A DNA stretch of 64,000 bases from Babylonia areolata. Its lineage: Eukaryota > Mollusca > Gastropoda > Neogastropoda > Buccinidae. Where the stretch lies: positions 28,414,199 through 28,478,198 of the forward strand of contig NC_134882.1 of NCBI RefSeq assembly GCF_041734735.1. Direction: 5' to 3'. Position 1 is the stretch's first letter. The number at the start of each line of letters is the position of its first letter. The position numbers and the translations under genes are program-made. Below are positions 54,155 to 64,000 of the stretch, one piece after another. The notes beneath the pieces are model-generated. The model saw only the letters and a list, made by a program, of their open reading frames with translations. It searched no databases and was not told the origin of the DNA.

Positions 54155-55118
54155 TATATTAAATAGTTAAATGCACACACATATTCTCTCTCTCTCTCTC
54201 TCTGCAATCAATTTAATAATTAAATTTTATACATTTTTACCATCTCTCTCTCTCTCCACACACACATATCATATGTAGTATATGAATGGATTATACATAT
54301 CACTGCATGTTTGTATGCATATAATACATATACATGAGCATGTTAATATATAATGTATACATGTATAAGCATATAATTATATATTGTGATGTTTCTAACA
54401 TACATTCTCATATATGTGAAAAATATATATAAAAAAAAAATCACCAGATGTTAGATAAAAATGGTGGTCAATAAAGTGGTAATAATGGAACACAGAAATT
54501 ATATGAGTAATGTTATCTTTTTTTGCAACTGGCATACAGTTCTCATTTTCTGAGGGAGGCGAGCACATAAACTTTTATCTTAAAAAAATCTAAGAAATTT
54601 CAAGAATAATCTATCCTCAATGCTGGCTTTATTTGTGGTAATGATACAGTAAAATGGTATGCATATGCACAAACGCATAATTGTTATTACAGTGCTTTGA
54701 AACTACAAAAATTGTACAACTCAAAACAGTTTCAAGTTCTGGACACTTCAATATCAGCGAAGATCATGATTTTCTGTATTTAGTAAACTGTGAAAAACAA
54801 CAAGAAAACCCAAAACTAATGAACGGTGGCTGAATGAAGTGTGACAATGCGGTGTCTCTGTGTGATAAATTTCAATACTTTATTTCCACTCTTGAATTTG
54901 AAAACAAGTCATTCAATCCATGTTTTGAAAATTTTATACTGCCCCTCTTCCCTCTGCAAGTAACAAGTCGTAAGCGGTTACTGAAGTTCTTTGACCAATA
55001 CCAACAATATTTTCAAACTAATATTTAACGAAGGACGACATTATAACACGAAAGTTATTCAATTTATATTTTGGAGAAAAAAGAAAAGAAAAAGAAAAAG
55101 TCACCTGTGATCTGCCAT
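48489..55118 (-). CDS. LRRC51: LRRC51 (LRTOMT leucine-rich-repeat half), complete
   Basis: Five coding exons on the minus strand: 55118-55105, 52109-51976, 51557-51346, 50342-50202, 48647-48489. Phases agree at each junction and join to 219 residues plus stop (human protein about 192). The order is MADHS and an acidic/Lys-rich N-terminus, then PVDFSFLQLASLT, four leucine-rich repeats (SLRLNNNELKEV, LGWIDLSFNALTVID, LHILYLHGNKIKDL, LRKLTLHGNPMEEQ), a cap segment KMYVTSTLPQLTNVSFSAVTK and a basic-acidic tail ending DDDD. The human counterpart has WIDLSFNDLTSID and SLTLHGNPMEEEKGYRQYVL at the same places. It is a small intracellular LRR protein of poorly known role. The start is chosen because ATGGCAGATCACAG|GTGACT gives the exact phase needed by the next exon. 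Confidence 0.93.
48648..50201 (-). other. LRRC51 last intron
   Basis: CA-rich patches (48658-48730), AT-rich unique sequence, and SINE family 2 copy 3 (49712-50100) near the 5' splice site. No further exon is visible. Confidence 0.7.
49712..50100 (+). mobile_element. SINE family 2, copy 3
   Basis: Head GGCATGATAGCTGAGTGGTT with a decayed B box (GGTTCAAATGC), then GGTGGGTTAAGGGTGGAGAT, GGTCAACAGATGTGCA and GGAAGTTGCAGCCCACA. It lies antisense to LRRC51, in its last intron. Confidence 0.8.
50202..50342 (-). CDS. LRRC51: LRRC51 exon, LRRs 3-4
   Basis: This exon has 47 codons in phase 0 (ALVEFKQLHILYLHGNKIKD to LHGNPMEEQP) with donor CCG|GTAAAC. SINEs lie about 100 bp from both ends. Confidence 0.95.
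50430..50692 (-). mobile_element. SINE family 4
   Basis: The minus strand starts GGCATGGTGGCAGAATCAGT, a tRNA-like head. It contains GTGTTATGTCCTTGAGAAAG, GCACTATGCTCTGATTATCC and CTGGGTACCTGATTTCAGTC. A fragment of the same family is at 36478-36545 (+). Confidence 0.65.
51346..51557 (-). CDS. LRRC51: LRRC51 exon, LRRs 1-2
   Basis: The exon is 212 nt. It completes Asp, then reads AEKENPRFPEVESPREDDTK and runs to LSFNALTVIDK, with donor AAA|GTAAGT. Confidence 0.94.
51740..51935. repeat. Compound (GT)n (GA)n (GACA)n microsatellite
   Basis: (GT)n 51741-51770, (GA)n 51784-51812 then (GAAC)n, (GA)n 51854-51918 with one CA break, and (GACA)n to 51940. It sits just before LRRC51 exon 51976-52109 on the + strand. 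Confidence 0.9.
51976..52109 (-). CDS. LRRC51: LRRC51 second coding exon
   Basis: The exon is 134 nt, with acceptor TTTTTTCAG and donor ACAG|GTATGT. It reads LALEKAREEKEKPKPLPVPK to FSFLQLASLT. The phase matches both the upstream AG| and the downstream |AT. Confidence 0.92.
52110..55104 (-). other. LRRC51 first intron
   Basis: About 3 kb, AT-rich. It contains a degenerate 2x tandem of about 67 bp (53172-53290), an A-run of about 50 bp (53441-53491), and compound (TA)n(TG)n(CA)n with (CT)n patches (54069-54260). No coding exon is seen. Confidence 0.6.
55105..55118 (-). CDS. LRRC51: LRRC51 first coding exon (14 nt)
   Basis: ATGGCAGATCACAG before GTGACT encodes MADH plus two bases of Ser. The minus-strand frame is open further upstream with earlier in-frame ATGs, so a longer N-terminus is possible but less likely. 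Confidence 0.75.
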
Positions 55119-55640
55119 GTTTGTTCCCAGGGACAACGAATTCACAAAACGGAAGTCCATTCGAAATTTGGAGAAACCCGGAAACAGACGTTCAAATTCG
55201 ATCAACGGGAATAGCCGAGTCACAGCGTTGTTTGAGCTTCGTGGTCTTCCGTTCCAACTCGGAGCACCAGCGGTGTATTTTGAAACGAACAAGGTAGTAG
55301 GAACCTGCTAATGTAAGGACGAATTCATGTTTTTTCAAATGATATGGTATCGAAAAACGTGTTTCACTTGTGTATTTTGCTTGTATTTGTAGCATTAGAT
55401 ACAATTTTGACAGAAGAAGTTTTGCTTGTTGTCATCAATTCAGCGAAACGCCGAACTTTAAAGACGAAATTTCATCGATCATGGCGTCTTATCTTCATGC
55501 TTGAGCTCGGTCACGGCGTGTATGATTGCTATGTGCAGCGATGGTGAAAAACAAGTCAATGGTGGTGTGAGATTTGCAGACAAGACTGGTCAACGATATC
55601 GGTCTATAATTTGCGGGGCAGTTTATAATATATATATATA
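55119..55640. promoter_or_regulatory. Probable bidirectional promoter of LRRC51 and NUMA1-like gene
   Basis: This interval between two divergent genes is richer in CpG than its flanks (for example around 55140-55300 and 55430-55620), and both 5' ends point away from it. There is no TATA box at a convincing place. The non-coding first exon of the + strand gene must lie in or near it, because its start codon follows an acceptor at 56904-56905. Confidence 0.5.
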
Positions 55641-56905
55641 TAATTTATTTTTTTGTTTTAACAGAATTCCTTTACCTTTGTTCAGGTTTGCGTACACTCA
55701 AACCTACAGTACTTTACACTTCGGCCTTTCAACCAACATGTCCTCACAGTTTTGTCTCTCAGTGTTTGTTCAAAACAGGTATGTTTTCAGTTTTTAAAAC
55801 AATTTAGACTAAGATGAGATGTGACTGAAATATTTAAAGTATTTTGATTTTAAAGTATCTTCATCACCCGTGTTTATACCAGTAGTATTTACATGTGTTA
55901 CATGTCTTTTGCACCGCTACCGTTGCACGCTTTGAGGGCGTCCTTTCAAAATTCGTTGACTTGCCATTTGTAATTCTTTTGTGTGTGTGTGATGGAGTTA
56001 ACAAAGAGGCATAATTACCCCATTCTTAAAACAAACTGCTCCTTAAATTTTGGATACAGCAAGATATGGGCAATCCCTACCCTCTGTCTAGGAGATCCCA
56101 ATCTTTAAAAAAAAAAAAAAAAAAAAAATGGTGGACAGTGTCATTTTTGCCATTGTGAGAAGAAACTCTTCAATATTGAATTTCAACAGGATTGTACATC
56201 ACTGATAGTACTCCAGGATGGCATGCATGCCAACAACACTGACATTGGGTTTTGGAGCAACACTCTAAAAGACTACTCAGTTCTTGGCCCATTTTCAATA
56301 ATTTATTATGGCTGGGAACAAGCTGCTGGCTGAAAAAAAATGTCCCACAAAGCTTTTGAGAAGTTCAAACCAGCATCTACTAAATTTATCCACATTTGAG
56401 CAGCTGCTGTTCCTGCACTTGTTTGTTTTTCAGTATTTTACTTCTTCTTTTTTTTGCCTCATCTTGAATTACATTTATATTTTAAACCATTTATTGATTT
56501 AAAAAAGGCTTTTACTTGAAAAAAAAAAAAGAGAAAGTAAATCCAGATTGATTGTACTTTTTAGTAACATAAATACTTTGAGTTTGGCATTTTTTGTGCC
56601 CCAGAATTTTGGATATCTTGTTTTCAGTACGTTTCATTCAGCTTGAGATCAGTTTTCATTTAATTTTTCTGTGTATTACTATTACTAGTATTAGTACTGT
56701 TGCAAGTAAAATTTATGAAAAAAGCAGATCTGATTCTTATGTAAACAGCAATCACTGAATAAATGCATTTATTATTCCTTGTCTCAGTCAGTCAGTGTCT
56801 GTTTCATTTTTATTTACATATCTTTCTTTTAAGATATTGATTTTTGACAGGCAGTGTTTTACTAGTTTTTAGTCTGACTGATAAGTGATATACTGTTTCT
56901 TTCAG
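55641..56905 (+). other. Presumed 5' intron of the NUMA1-like gene
   Basis: AT-rich with short A and TA runs (55628-55643, 56105-56128). No coding exon is recognised. Confidence 0.4.
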
Positions 56906-56918
56906 ATATTAAATAAAG

Positions 56919-56954
56919 ATGGCAGAACAAAAAGAAAAAGCGCTACTTGAATGG
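56919..56954 (+). CDS. NUMA1: NUMA1-like first coding exon
   Basis: ATG lies 14 nt after acceptor TTTCAG (56904-56905). It has 12 codons (MAEQKEKALLEW) and donor TGG|GTAAGT. Confidence 0.7.
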
Positions 56955-59900
56955 GTAAGTCGAAGACTGTACTTGTAACTATGATGGGACGATTTTTTTT
57001 CTGTTTTGTTTGTCACCTTAATTAAAAACAACAACAAAAAACCAAAAAAAACAAAACAAAACAGATCTCATGTGCTTGAAAATGAGCCAGTCAAATACTG
57101 AGTGCAAAGGATGCATGTGTTTTCCTTTGTCAGAGTGTGATTTTGGAGATCTATATTTCAGTATGGTTATTCATTGCATATCAATCAGTTATTCATTTCA
57201 GTTTTAATGGGGGCATGTCATTCATTGCATATCAATCAGTTATTCATTTCAGTTGTTTTAATGGGGGCATGTCACACTGGGAATGAATTCTTGCTTGCAG
57301 AAGACATTTCTACCATGCTGAGTGAAACAAAATGTGTGGATTTGGATGTACAGGGTACATCATCATATAGCATGATTAGCACAGGTCTGTGTATTGGATG
57401 ATGTGCCCAGAAGCAGGGAATGTCATCATTGCAGTGAAGAGAGTAATTATTTATGTGCATTGATACATTACAATACCACAATATTTTTTTGCCACTGTAT
57501 AATTGTGGAAGTAAAATCCATGTGCATGTGTACAATACTGGAAATACTTTTGGGGCATGAGGGTGAAAATCAAAAGTAATGTAAAATAGATGCAAAAAAC
57601 ATTTTTGAAGAGTAAATATACTTTTGATAATTAAAAAAAAAAAAAAAAAAAAAAGAAGTAAAAAGGAAACAGGGATATTTAAAGTGAGACTTCATTTATG
57701 AAAATCAGCAAAGTGTAGACCAATGCGACTTACATGGTTTCCACTAAGCACTATTTTTTTTTTAAAGAAAATAACATGGCCTCATCAGGCTCATGCAAGG
57801 GTTGTTCACTTGTTGCCATCATCAGTACAGGCATTAAAGTCATGTGTCCCATATTAACCCCTAGGCTGCCTATATGATGAGATAACTCATCATCACAAGC
57901 ATGTACGCTTCGCTGCCACAATGATGAGATAACTCGTCATCGAAATATTCAGACTTTTCCCTGGTTTGCATTCAGTTCGTTGACAAAAATGCTGGTCACT
58001 TTAGCTTGGGGAATCTTTCTAGATTCTATTCATAGTTAGAAACCCTATCTACGTCATGAGGCAGTCCTTTATTTGAACGTTTTGGTTGGGTCACTGTCGC
58101 AGTGTTTTGCCTGGCTCCTTTCCTCGGTTGCTTAACAAAATGTTGGACTGATGCTGTGCTCAAGACATGTGATATTGTGGCGAACTAAATCAACCAAGAT
58201 AGCTTTCTTTAGGTGATGCTCAGAAAGAATGGAAGCGTAAATTCGAAGGAGAAGACAGTGATGAACATTTATAGGACGATTTCATAGAAAATAAAGGGAG
58301 CAATCAAGAGAATGGCCAAGATACAACTATCAGTGAGTGATGCCGGCTGCACAACTGTAGCAGATGACACAAACTAACCAAATTATTAACAGGACACAGT
58401 GTGAGCGATTTTCTTGGCACTCAGCCAATGCAGTCTGATGTGAACTGGATAAAGTGATCATGTAAGAGGGGTGAAGAGGAGGGGGGTGGAGACTGAATGT
58501 GCGTGGCATCACATCCATATTATCACTTGGAGAAGTCACAATGCATTGTGTATCTATCTCTTTTTATTTATTTATTTATTTATTTATTTTTGTGGTTCTG
58601 GTGTGATTTTGTGTGTGCAGATATCTATTTGTCCAGAAAATATGACATTTTAGTGCAAATTACCTGACTAATGTTTGTAATGATCAAGTTGAAAATGTGA
58701 CAAAAAATAAAACACTGATCTCAAAACAACAGCATGTCACTAAAAATATATACAAGAGAGGCAAGGCCTTCAAGACTCACTTGTGATAAATTAAGTCCCC
58801 TAGCATTAATTACAGAGTAATTTCCCTTTTTTACTGTCTGCGCCAAAACGTTTGCAAAATAAATAAAAATTCCATGCTTAGCAAAAGAAGTTCCTGTTTG
58901 AACAAAAAATGATAATAATGACTCCTCTTGTTGTTGTGTCAGAATAAGAGGTCAAAGTGCCAAGTTTAGAGAATACAAAAAATATAAATATACCAGTAAA
59001 TGCAGTTTGCATATAATTGGCTTCTTTTTTATAATTTTTTTGTGCCCATCCCAGAGGTGCAATATTGTTTTAAACAAGATGACTGGAAAGAACTGAATTT
59101 TTCCTATTTTTATGCCAAATTTGGAGTCGGTTGGCAAAGTATTTGCAGAGAAAATGTCAATGTTAAAGTTTACCACGGACACACACACACACAGACAGAC
59201 AACCGAACACCGGGTTAAAACATAGACTCACTTTGTTTACACAAATGAGTCAAAAATGGGAAACCATTATGTGTTTTGTATTCTTTATTCATTTACCTTT
59301 CAGAAAATATATACTTTTATGGGTCTTTCTCAAATAACAAAGAGCACAGAATTTTTTGAAAATTTATACCCATTTTTTGTGGAAAAAACCCTGGCAAATA
59401 GATTTAACTAAAATCTTATTTTCCTGGCAGTGAAAGGGTTAAACCTGAGAAGAAATAAACTTACTGATGCTTTGAATGTAAGCTCATGTGCAGGTGGAGA
59501 CTGTAACTTATGCAACATTTTTGCGTAAAAAATTTTCACACAAGCAAACGCATTTTGAGAGAATTGACACTATAATTTGTTTGATGGTATTTTACTGCGT
59601 TTTTGTCCAGTGATACATAGCTATTGTAATAAACAACGCAACACAATTATATCATTTCCTTTGTTTGCTTGCCACATGTATACACTAAGCCCTAGAGGTA
59701 GAAACACATGGAGATCGTGAGTGGATGTGTGTGTTTCACAATGTCGGATGGAGACGATTCGGGTGTGTTGGTGGTAATTTAGCCTGCAAGGACCATGTGG
59801 ATTTTGTCATGTTCACCATGTCGGTGTTCCCACACACTTCAGGTTTGGAGTGCGGAACACGACCACGTTGCTTTATCGCTGATCTAAGAGAATGTATTGT

Positions 59901-62900
59901 GTGCGGTACATGTGGAAGCAGAAACTGCGTTCAGTTCAGTTCTTGGGACTTCTGCTGCCTAGTGTTTTGCAAAAGTTAGCTGTCAGTGGGATTAGTGTTT
60001 TATTTACCTGCAGAATATGCTTTATTCATAATTGTATTGCTTGCTCTGATTAAGTTAGATTGTTGAACAAGTTTCAACCCAAGCCATGTCCCACTTTTTG
60101 GCGCCATTTTTGACACATCCACACACAAAATATATTGTTTAAAAATAAAAAAAAATCAGGCAAAAAAATTGGTGATGAACAATACATGATTTTGATGAAC
60201 AAACATGTCATGGAACACACTAAGAAAAGTCCACAAACACATGTAAAGGAAGTTATAACTAAAGCTGCAGCTGTGGACCTCATTATTTTCACTGGGTGTT
60301 TCCAGTATTGTACACATGACATATATAAAGTTGTTCATTAGATGACCAAGTTAATATTCTGATTGACTGTTTTAGAAGAAATGAGAAAGCTGAACATAGA
60401 TTGCTTATTCAGTTATTGTTATGTTTATGGATAATTATGTCCTTTCTTTAGTTTTAAACTTACTCAAGCTTTTATTCATTTTCTTTATTGTATTATTTAT
60501 TGGGCGTACAAAATGTTTTTCTTCTGGGATGTGCTATTATATATTGCTGCTAATTCTATTTTTGACCATTTCTTTATTTTTATTACGAGTGTGTTTGGGT
60601 TACACTTTAGTGTAAGTAATGAAGAATGTCTTTTTACTCTCCATAGATAAAACGCCTTCCAGGGTGCGAGTATCTGGGTTCATTGAAAGCCATTGATTAT
60701 GGCGACTGTTTTACCAAGATTCTGCAGTATCTGTGAGTATTCATTTTCTTTGGAGAACTTGAAACATTATTTAGAATGACATATTTAAGTGATGTTCATC
60801 ATATTGATATGGTTACGAGAATCATGAATGGAAGTTTATTGGAACATAAAGTTAGAATTCACCTTGTAAACCTCATACTGAAAACGTTTGCTTACATGTG
60901 AAGCCAGACTGGGTAAGCGTCCCCCACTGGAGTGCCACAACATCGTTTCTTACAGGTGTTTGCCCATAAATCTGTCTACAGTATACAGGCTGGGGAACTC
61001 TCAGGGATCCACTATTTTCAGTAGAAGAGCAGATGATTTCAGAGGATTTTTTTTTTTTTTTTTCAGACGAAAAATTTTTTTGGGGTCAGAGAAGAAACTG
61101 TGAATTGTTTTAGCTTTCAGGAGAGGCCCCCCCCCCCCCCCCCCCCACCCCCCCAACCTCATAAAAATCACTTATTTCGTTTTTGCCAAGGGGGCTTTTT
61201 CCTCCAGGATCCCACAACAGGGTGTTGTCCCTGCACCCCAGCAAGGCAACCCCTGGACTGCGGCTGTTATTCAGAGGAAACTCCTGGACCACTCCCCAGC
61301 CTGAGTATACAAAAGTCAGAAGAGTTTGATAGGAACTCATTACAACTACAAGCATGGAAATGGAGGGGAAATAGAAAATGAGGTCACTTTGTTGGGTGCA
61401 ACAGCCGAGTGGTTAAAGCTTTGAATCTGAGGGTCTGGGGTTCAGTTCTCGGTCATGGCACCTGGTGGGTAAAGGGGGGAGATTTTTCTGATCTCCAAGG
61501 TCAACAGATGTGCAGACCTGCTAGTGCCAGTACCCGCTTTATGTCTATATACATGCAGAAGATCAAATATGCATGTTAAAGATCTCATAATCCATGTCAG
61601 CATTTCATGGGTTATGGAAACAAACATACCAGGGCCATGGCATGAATTCCTCTGAGAAATGGAGTATGGAGCTTACACAGTGGGAGTAAATATGTCATAC
61701 TTATAAAAGCTCATGTATACAAGTGAACATGGTAGTTGCAGCCCATAAATGACAAAGAAAAAGAGGTCACCTTAAGAATCAAGAAAATCAAGAAACATTA
61801 AAGTATGAAAATGTAGCTAATTTAGCTGAATGTTGTCAATGTACTGAAGTAGTTGTCTTGATATTTATTAATTTCAAGTTTGCTATGCAACAGCCAACTG
61901 TAATTAGTGTAAGTAATTATTGTACAGTTTTTGAAAAAAAAGTTACAAATCGCTTGGATATGTTTTGGAATTTGAAAGTGAAAATGCAATCAGGGAAGTT
62001 ATTTATGAATTAAAAGAATGCGTGTGAAGTGTACATATCAGGTCCTTGAATTGTATTTTGTGGTTTTGGATCACTCTACATCACAGTAGATTCCTCAGCT
62101 TGATGATCAGGCTGCTGTCCCTGAATCCTCAATGACTGATTTTTCATTGATGTTTAAATTTGAGACACATTTTCAGTTTTTGACGAAAGCAAATGTTTTT
62201 CATTTAATCTGTTAGCGTGCATTATGGTTGAGCTGAGCTTGGTTTTCAGTCCATCTTTTGTTTTGATTTTGTCATTACATGCGTCCTCTATTATATTTTG
62301 AGTTGATACATAATGGATATTGATATTGTTGGTGAACTGTGCGACTGTATCTGTACTCACAGAGGCTGCTCCGAAAACTTGGAAGAACCCCCCAGCACCA
62401 AACAGTGTGTGAATGCCACTGAACATTTCTTGAAAGGTAAGCATGCAGCAACACAGAGCTTGCTATTTGAAGCAGTGCATGTAAAATGTGCTGTTAATGA
62501 TTGTTGTGCGTTTAATTAAAAGTTCTTTTCTGTCAGACTTGTACACTTTTGTTACATCAAGGTTATGTGAGTGTTATCAGATTTATGTTTGAAAGTTTTT
62601 TCTACTTTTTCTGTTGCTTTGATACTAGACCTTGCTCAAGCTAGTTCTTGAAATGACTTGAACTTGCACTGTCAGCAGGCTGTTTAATGTTTGCACTGAT
62701 ACTTTTTGATGACGCTTTATGAATGGTGTTATGTTTCACTTTCTGCAAATTCTGATAAAAAACATCAATATTCATGTCAGTATTACTGTTGAATGGTTGT
62801 TTTAAGCCAATGCTTATCCTGTTGGGCTCAGGTGGCTAAAATAATATGTGACCTGTTTTATTGCAGAGCACTACAACACGTGCTTTAGCGATAAAAAGTT

Positions 62901-62964
62901 GGTTGACTTCAGTCAGTTGGAATGTGGAACTTCCCCAGAGGATGTGGTTCAAGAAGTTGCCAAG
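56919..62964 (+). CDS. NUMA1: NUMA1-like protein, first four coding exons (partial)
   Basis: Exons 56919-56954, 60647-60732, 62363-62436 and 62867-62964 join in phase to 98 residues. They start MAEQKEKALLEWIKRLPGCE, then YGDCFTKILQYL, GCSENLEEPPSTKQCVNATE, HFLKEHYNTCFSDKKLVDFS and PEDVVQEVAK. The spacing of ALLEW, CF.KI, FL and KLV follows the N-terminal HOOK/CH-like domain of NuMA (human ALLSWVNSL, CSIFIKII, FLQKN, CLVSAQKVLEG). NuMA is a large nuclear and spindle-pole coiled-coil protein; its coiled coil would follow beyond the window. The neighbouring LRRC51 supports the assignment. Another HOOK-like protein is the alternative. Confidence 0.68.
57168..57276. repeat. Two-copy tandem of about 52 bp
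   Basis: The unit TTCATTGCATATCAATCAGT followed by TATTCATTTCAG and TTTTAATGGGGGCATGTCA occurs twice in direct succession, the second with an extra GTT. Confidence 0.85.
57858..59438 (+). mobile_element. piggyBac-like DNA element, non-autonomous
   Basis: TTAA on both sides (57854-57857, 59439-59442). The left end CCCCTAGGCTGCC and the right end, read inward, CCCTTTCACTGCCAGG share a CCC(N)..CTGCC layout, as in piggyBac termini. Subterminal palindromes ATGATGAGATAACTCATCAT and a variant lie at about 57873-57940. It has no long ORF, is 1581 bp, and looks like an internally decayed copy in the first coding intron of the NUMA1-like gene. Confidence 0.75.
60647..60732 (+). CDS. NUMA1: NUMA1-like second coding exon
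   Basis: The exon is 86 nt (IKRLPGCEYLGSLKAIDYGD to KILQY plus CT), with donor CT|GTGAGT. The frame continues only if the 62363 exon follows, since splicing directly to 62867 would be out of frame. Confidence 0.72.
61126..61156. repeat. Poly-C run
   Basis: A C-run of about 20 bp, one A, then C7. It is preceded by T-run 61048-61066 and lies in a NUMA1-like intron. Confidence 0.85.
61390..61766 (+). mobile_element. SINE family 2, copy 4
   Basis: Head GGGTGCAACAGCCGAGTGGT with a decayed B box (GGTTCAGTTCTC), then GGTGGGTAAAGGGGGGAGAT, TGCAGACCTGCTAGTGCC and GGTAGTTGCAGCCCATA. It is in sense orientation to the NUMA1-like gene. Confidence 0.83.
62363..62436 (+). CDS. NUMA1: NUMA1-like third coding exon
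   Basis: The exon is 74 nt, with acceptor ACTCACAG and donor AAAG|GTAAGC. It encodes GCSENLEEPPSTKQCVNATE and HFLK, bridging the phases of its neighbours exactly. Confidence 0.72.
62867..62964 (+). CDS. NUMA1: NUMA1-like fourth coding exon
   Basis: The exon is 98 nt, with acceptor TATTGCAG and donor AAG|GTGAGG. It encodes EHYNTCFSDKKLVDFSQLEC and GTSPEDVVQEVAK, ending in phase 0. Confidence 0.75.
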
Positions 62965-64000
62965 GTGAGGCCTGTTTTCATTTATGGTTTGAAACTGTGT
63001 ACTTGTTTCTTTTTTTTTTTTTTTTTTAATATCTTTTTTATATTTTGATTTTATATCTTTGTGATGTTAGTTGTGTGGTGAGTGTGAGTGTGTGTGATAA
63101 GGCACTTCTGAAAAATTATTGAGCACATTTGAAATGATTATCAAGTGTGACTCAGCACCGTATGTCCAGCTTGAAAGGTTTTAGAATAATGTTTGAAAGT
63201 GAAATAAAAATGATGTGAAATACTTATTAAAGATGGTGGTGGCAGGTGGGTGCAGATGGGGGGACAGAGAGAAATCAAAATGTTTGAATGCTAAGCAAAC
63301 TTGAAGGATGGACACAGTTTTTTGTTAGAAGCAATCCTGAGCAAAAGAAAGAACACGTTTTTGAAGTTAATGATTTTTAAAGACCTGTACAAACTGTGTG
63401 ATTCATTGCAGTTGTTTCATGTTTAGCACATGTTGGGTCACTGAAGACTGTGTGATTCTTAGCAGTTGTCACAGATTAAGCATGTGTTTGGTCACGGAAG
63501 AGAGAGATTCATACGCACATTGTCAAGAAATGAGTGATTGCTGTTGTTGTTATGCAGCATGTGTTATGTTGAAGACAATCAGTATAATATGCTGTGTGTG
63601 CCAGGGTTACAAATCTAGGACTTTTTGTGTTGGTGAAAACAGTACGTACAGAATGGTCCGTGGATCTGCTAATTCAAGAGGATTTGGGGCGCGTGGTCCT
63701 ACTGATATAAAATTACTATAACTTTTTTGTTTTTGAACCAAATGACTTCCTGTTTTTTTGTTTTTAAGTAAGAGGAATGATGGAATTTTTGTGTTTTGGA
63801 GCAGTAAATGATGTTGGTACAAGTGAAATATTTTGATTTTTGTGTTAATTATGATGTTTGTTTTTTTTTTCAGTATAAATTTTGCACTTTGACTCATTAC
63901 AGACATAAACAGACAGGTACAACACAAACATCACTGCAATGCAGCTGAAAACAAAGCAAATTCACCAATTGAAGTCTTCAGTACAACTATATTTCCCATG
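62965..64000 (+). other. NUMA1-like intron to window end
   Basis: T-run 63009-63027 and otherwise AT-rich sequence. No fifth coding exon is visible before the window ends. Confidence 0.5.

Noticed and set aside
55101-55292. Longer LRRC51 N-terminus from an upstream in-frame ATG
   Set aside because: The frame is open, but the extra residues are not like LRRC51 and lie in the presumed promoter; MADHS at 55118 is the simpler start.
59725-59979. Cys-rich 84-codon ORF
   Set aside because: It is isolated in a NUMA1-like intron, with no signal peptide or regular cysteine spacing and no supporting features.
60647-62964. Direct splice of exon 60647-60732 to 62867-62964
   Set aside because: The phases do not match and a stop follows at once. 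The 74-nt exon at 62363-62436 fits both sides.
63872-63953. Fifth NUMA1-like exon after TTTTTTCAG at about 63873
   Set aside because: In the required phase it reads YKFCTLTHYRHKQTGTTQTS then stop, unlike NuMA's following region. The true exon is probably outside the window.

Overview
This 64 kb window looks like nuclear DNA of a gastropod-type mollusc. The genes are split by long introns with GT..AG borders. The introns are packed with (CA)n, (TA)n and (GA)n microsatellites, tRNA-headed SINEs, LINE tails ending in (ATT)n, and degraded LTR elements. The organism call is an inference from that repeat style and from the protein relationships. Nothing in the window is bacterial or viral in organisation.

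Three host genes can be read. (1) On the + strand, 362-36181, lie the last nine coding exons of an SLC6 Na+/Cl- coupled transporter, covering TM5 to the C-terminus. It is closest in my memory to glycine transporters, and its 5' exons lie before the window. (2) On the - strand, 55118-48489, is a complete five-exon LRRC51 (the leucine-rich-repeat half of vertebrate LRTOMT). (3) On the + strand from 56919, running out of the window, are the first four coding exons of a NUMA1-like gene. Genes 2 and 3 are head to head, with their start codons 1.8 kb apart. LRRC51/LRTOMT and NUMA1 are also head-to-head neighbours in human 11q13.4, so this looks like an ancient gene pair with a shared promoter.

The SLC6 introns hold most of the mobile DNA. 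From left to right: a minisatellite running into the first exon; tRNA-headed SINEs in both orientations around exon 2; a (-) Gypsy-like LTR element (4430-12495) with two LINE fragments nested inside it, one keeping a 645-codon open reverse transcriptase; exons 3 and 4; a related (+) Gypsy-like element (15395-20930); a mosaic of inverted and duplicated LTR-derived pieces; a 2.2 kb segmental duplication (22590-24840 and 27577-29765); and a large minisatellite (30820-31638) whose unit is a copy of the 3' splice site and first bases of the exon that follows it. Between SLC6 and LRRC51 lie a TTAA-flanked DNA transposon with perfect 23-bp terminal inverted repeats and a decayed transposase gene (40839-43227), and a near-identical 607-bp tandem duplication (45411-46551). 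A second TTAA-flanked element, piggyBac-like (57858-59438), sits in the first NUMA1-like intron.

The strongest candidates for something new are the reiterated splice acceptor, the conserved LRRC51/NUMA1 pair, and a 27-bp palindromic micro-insertion that left a 9-bp target duplication (29572-29598). The inverted repeats bracketing SLC6 exons, which could favour circular RNA or exon skipping, also deserve a look. I found no tRNA or rRNA gene outside SINE heads, and no CRISPR.
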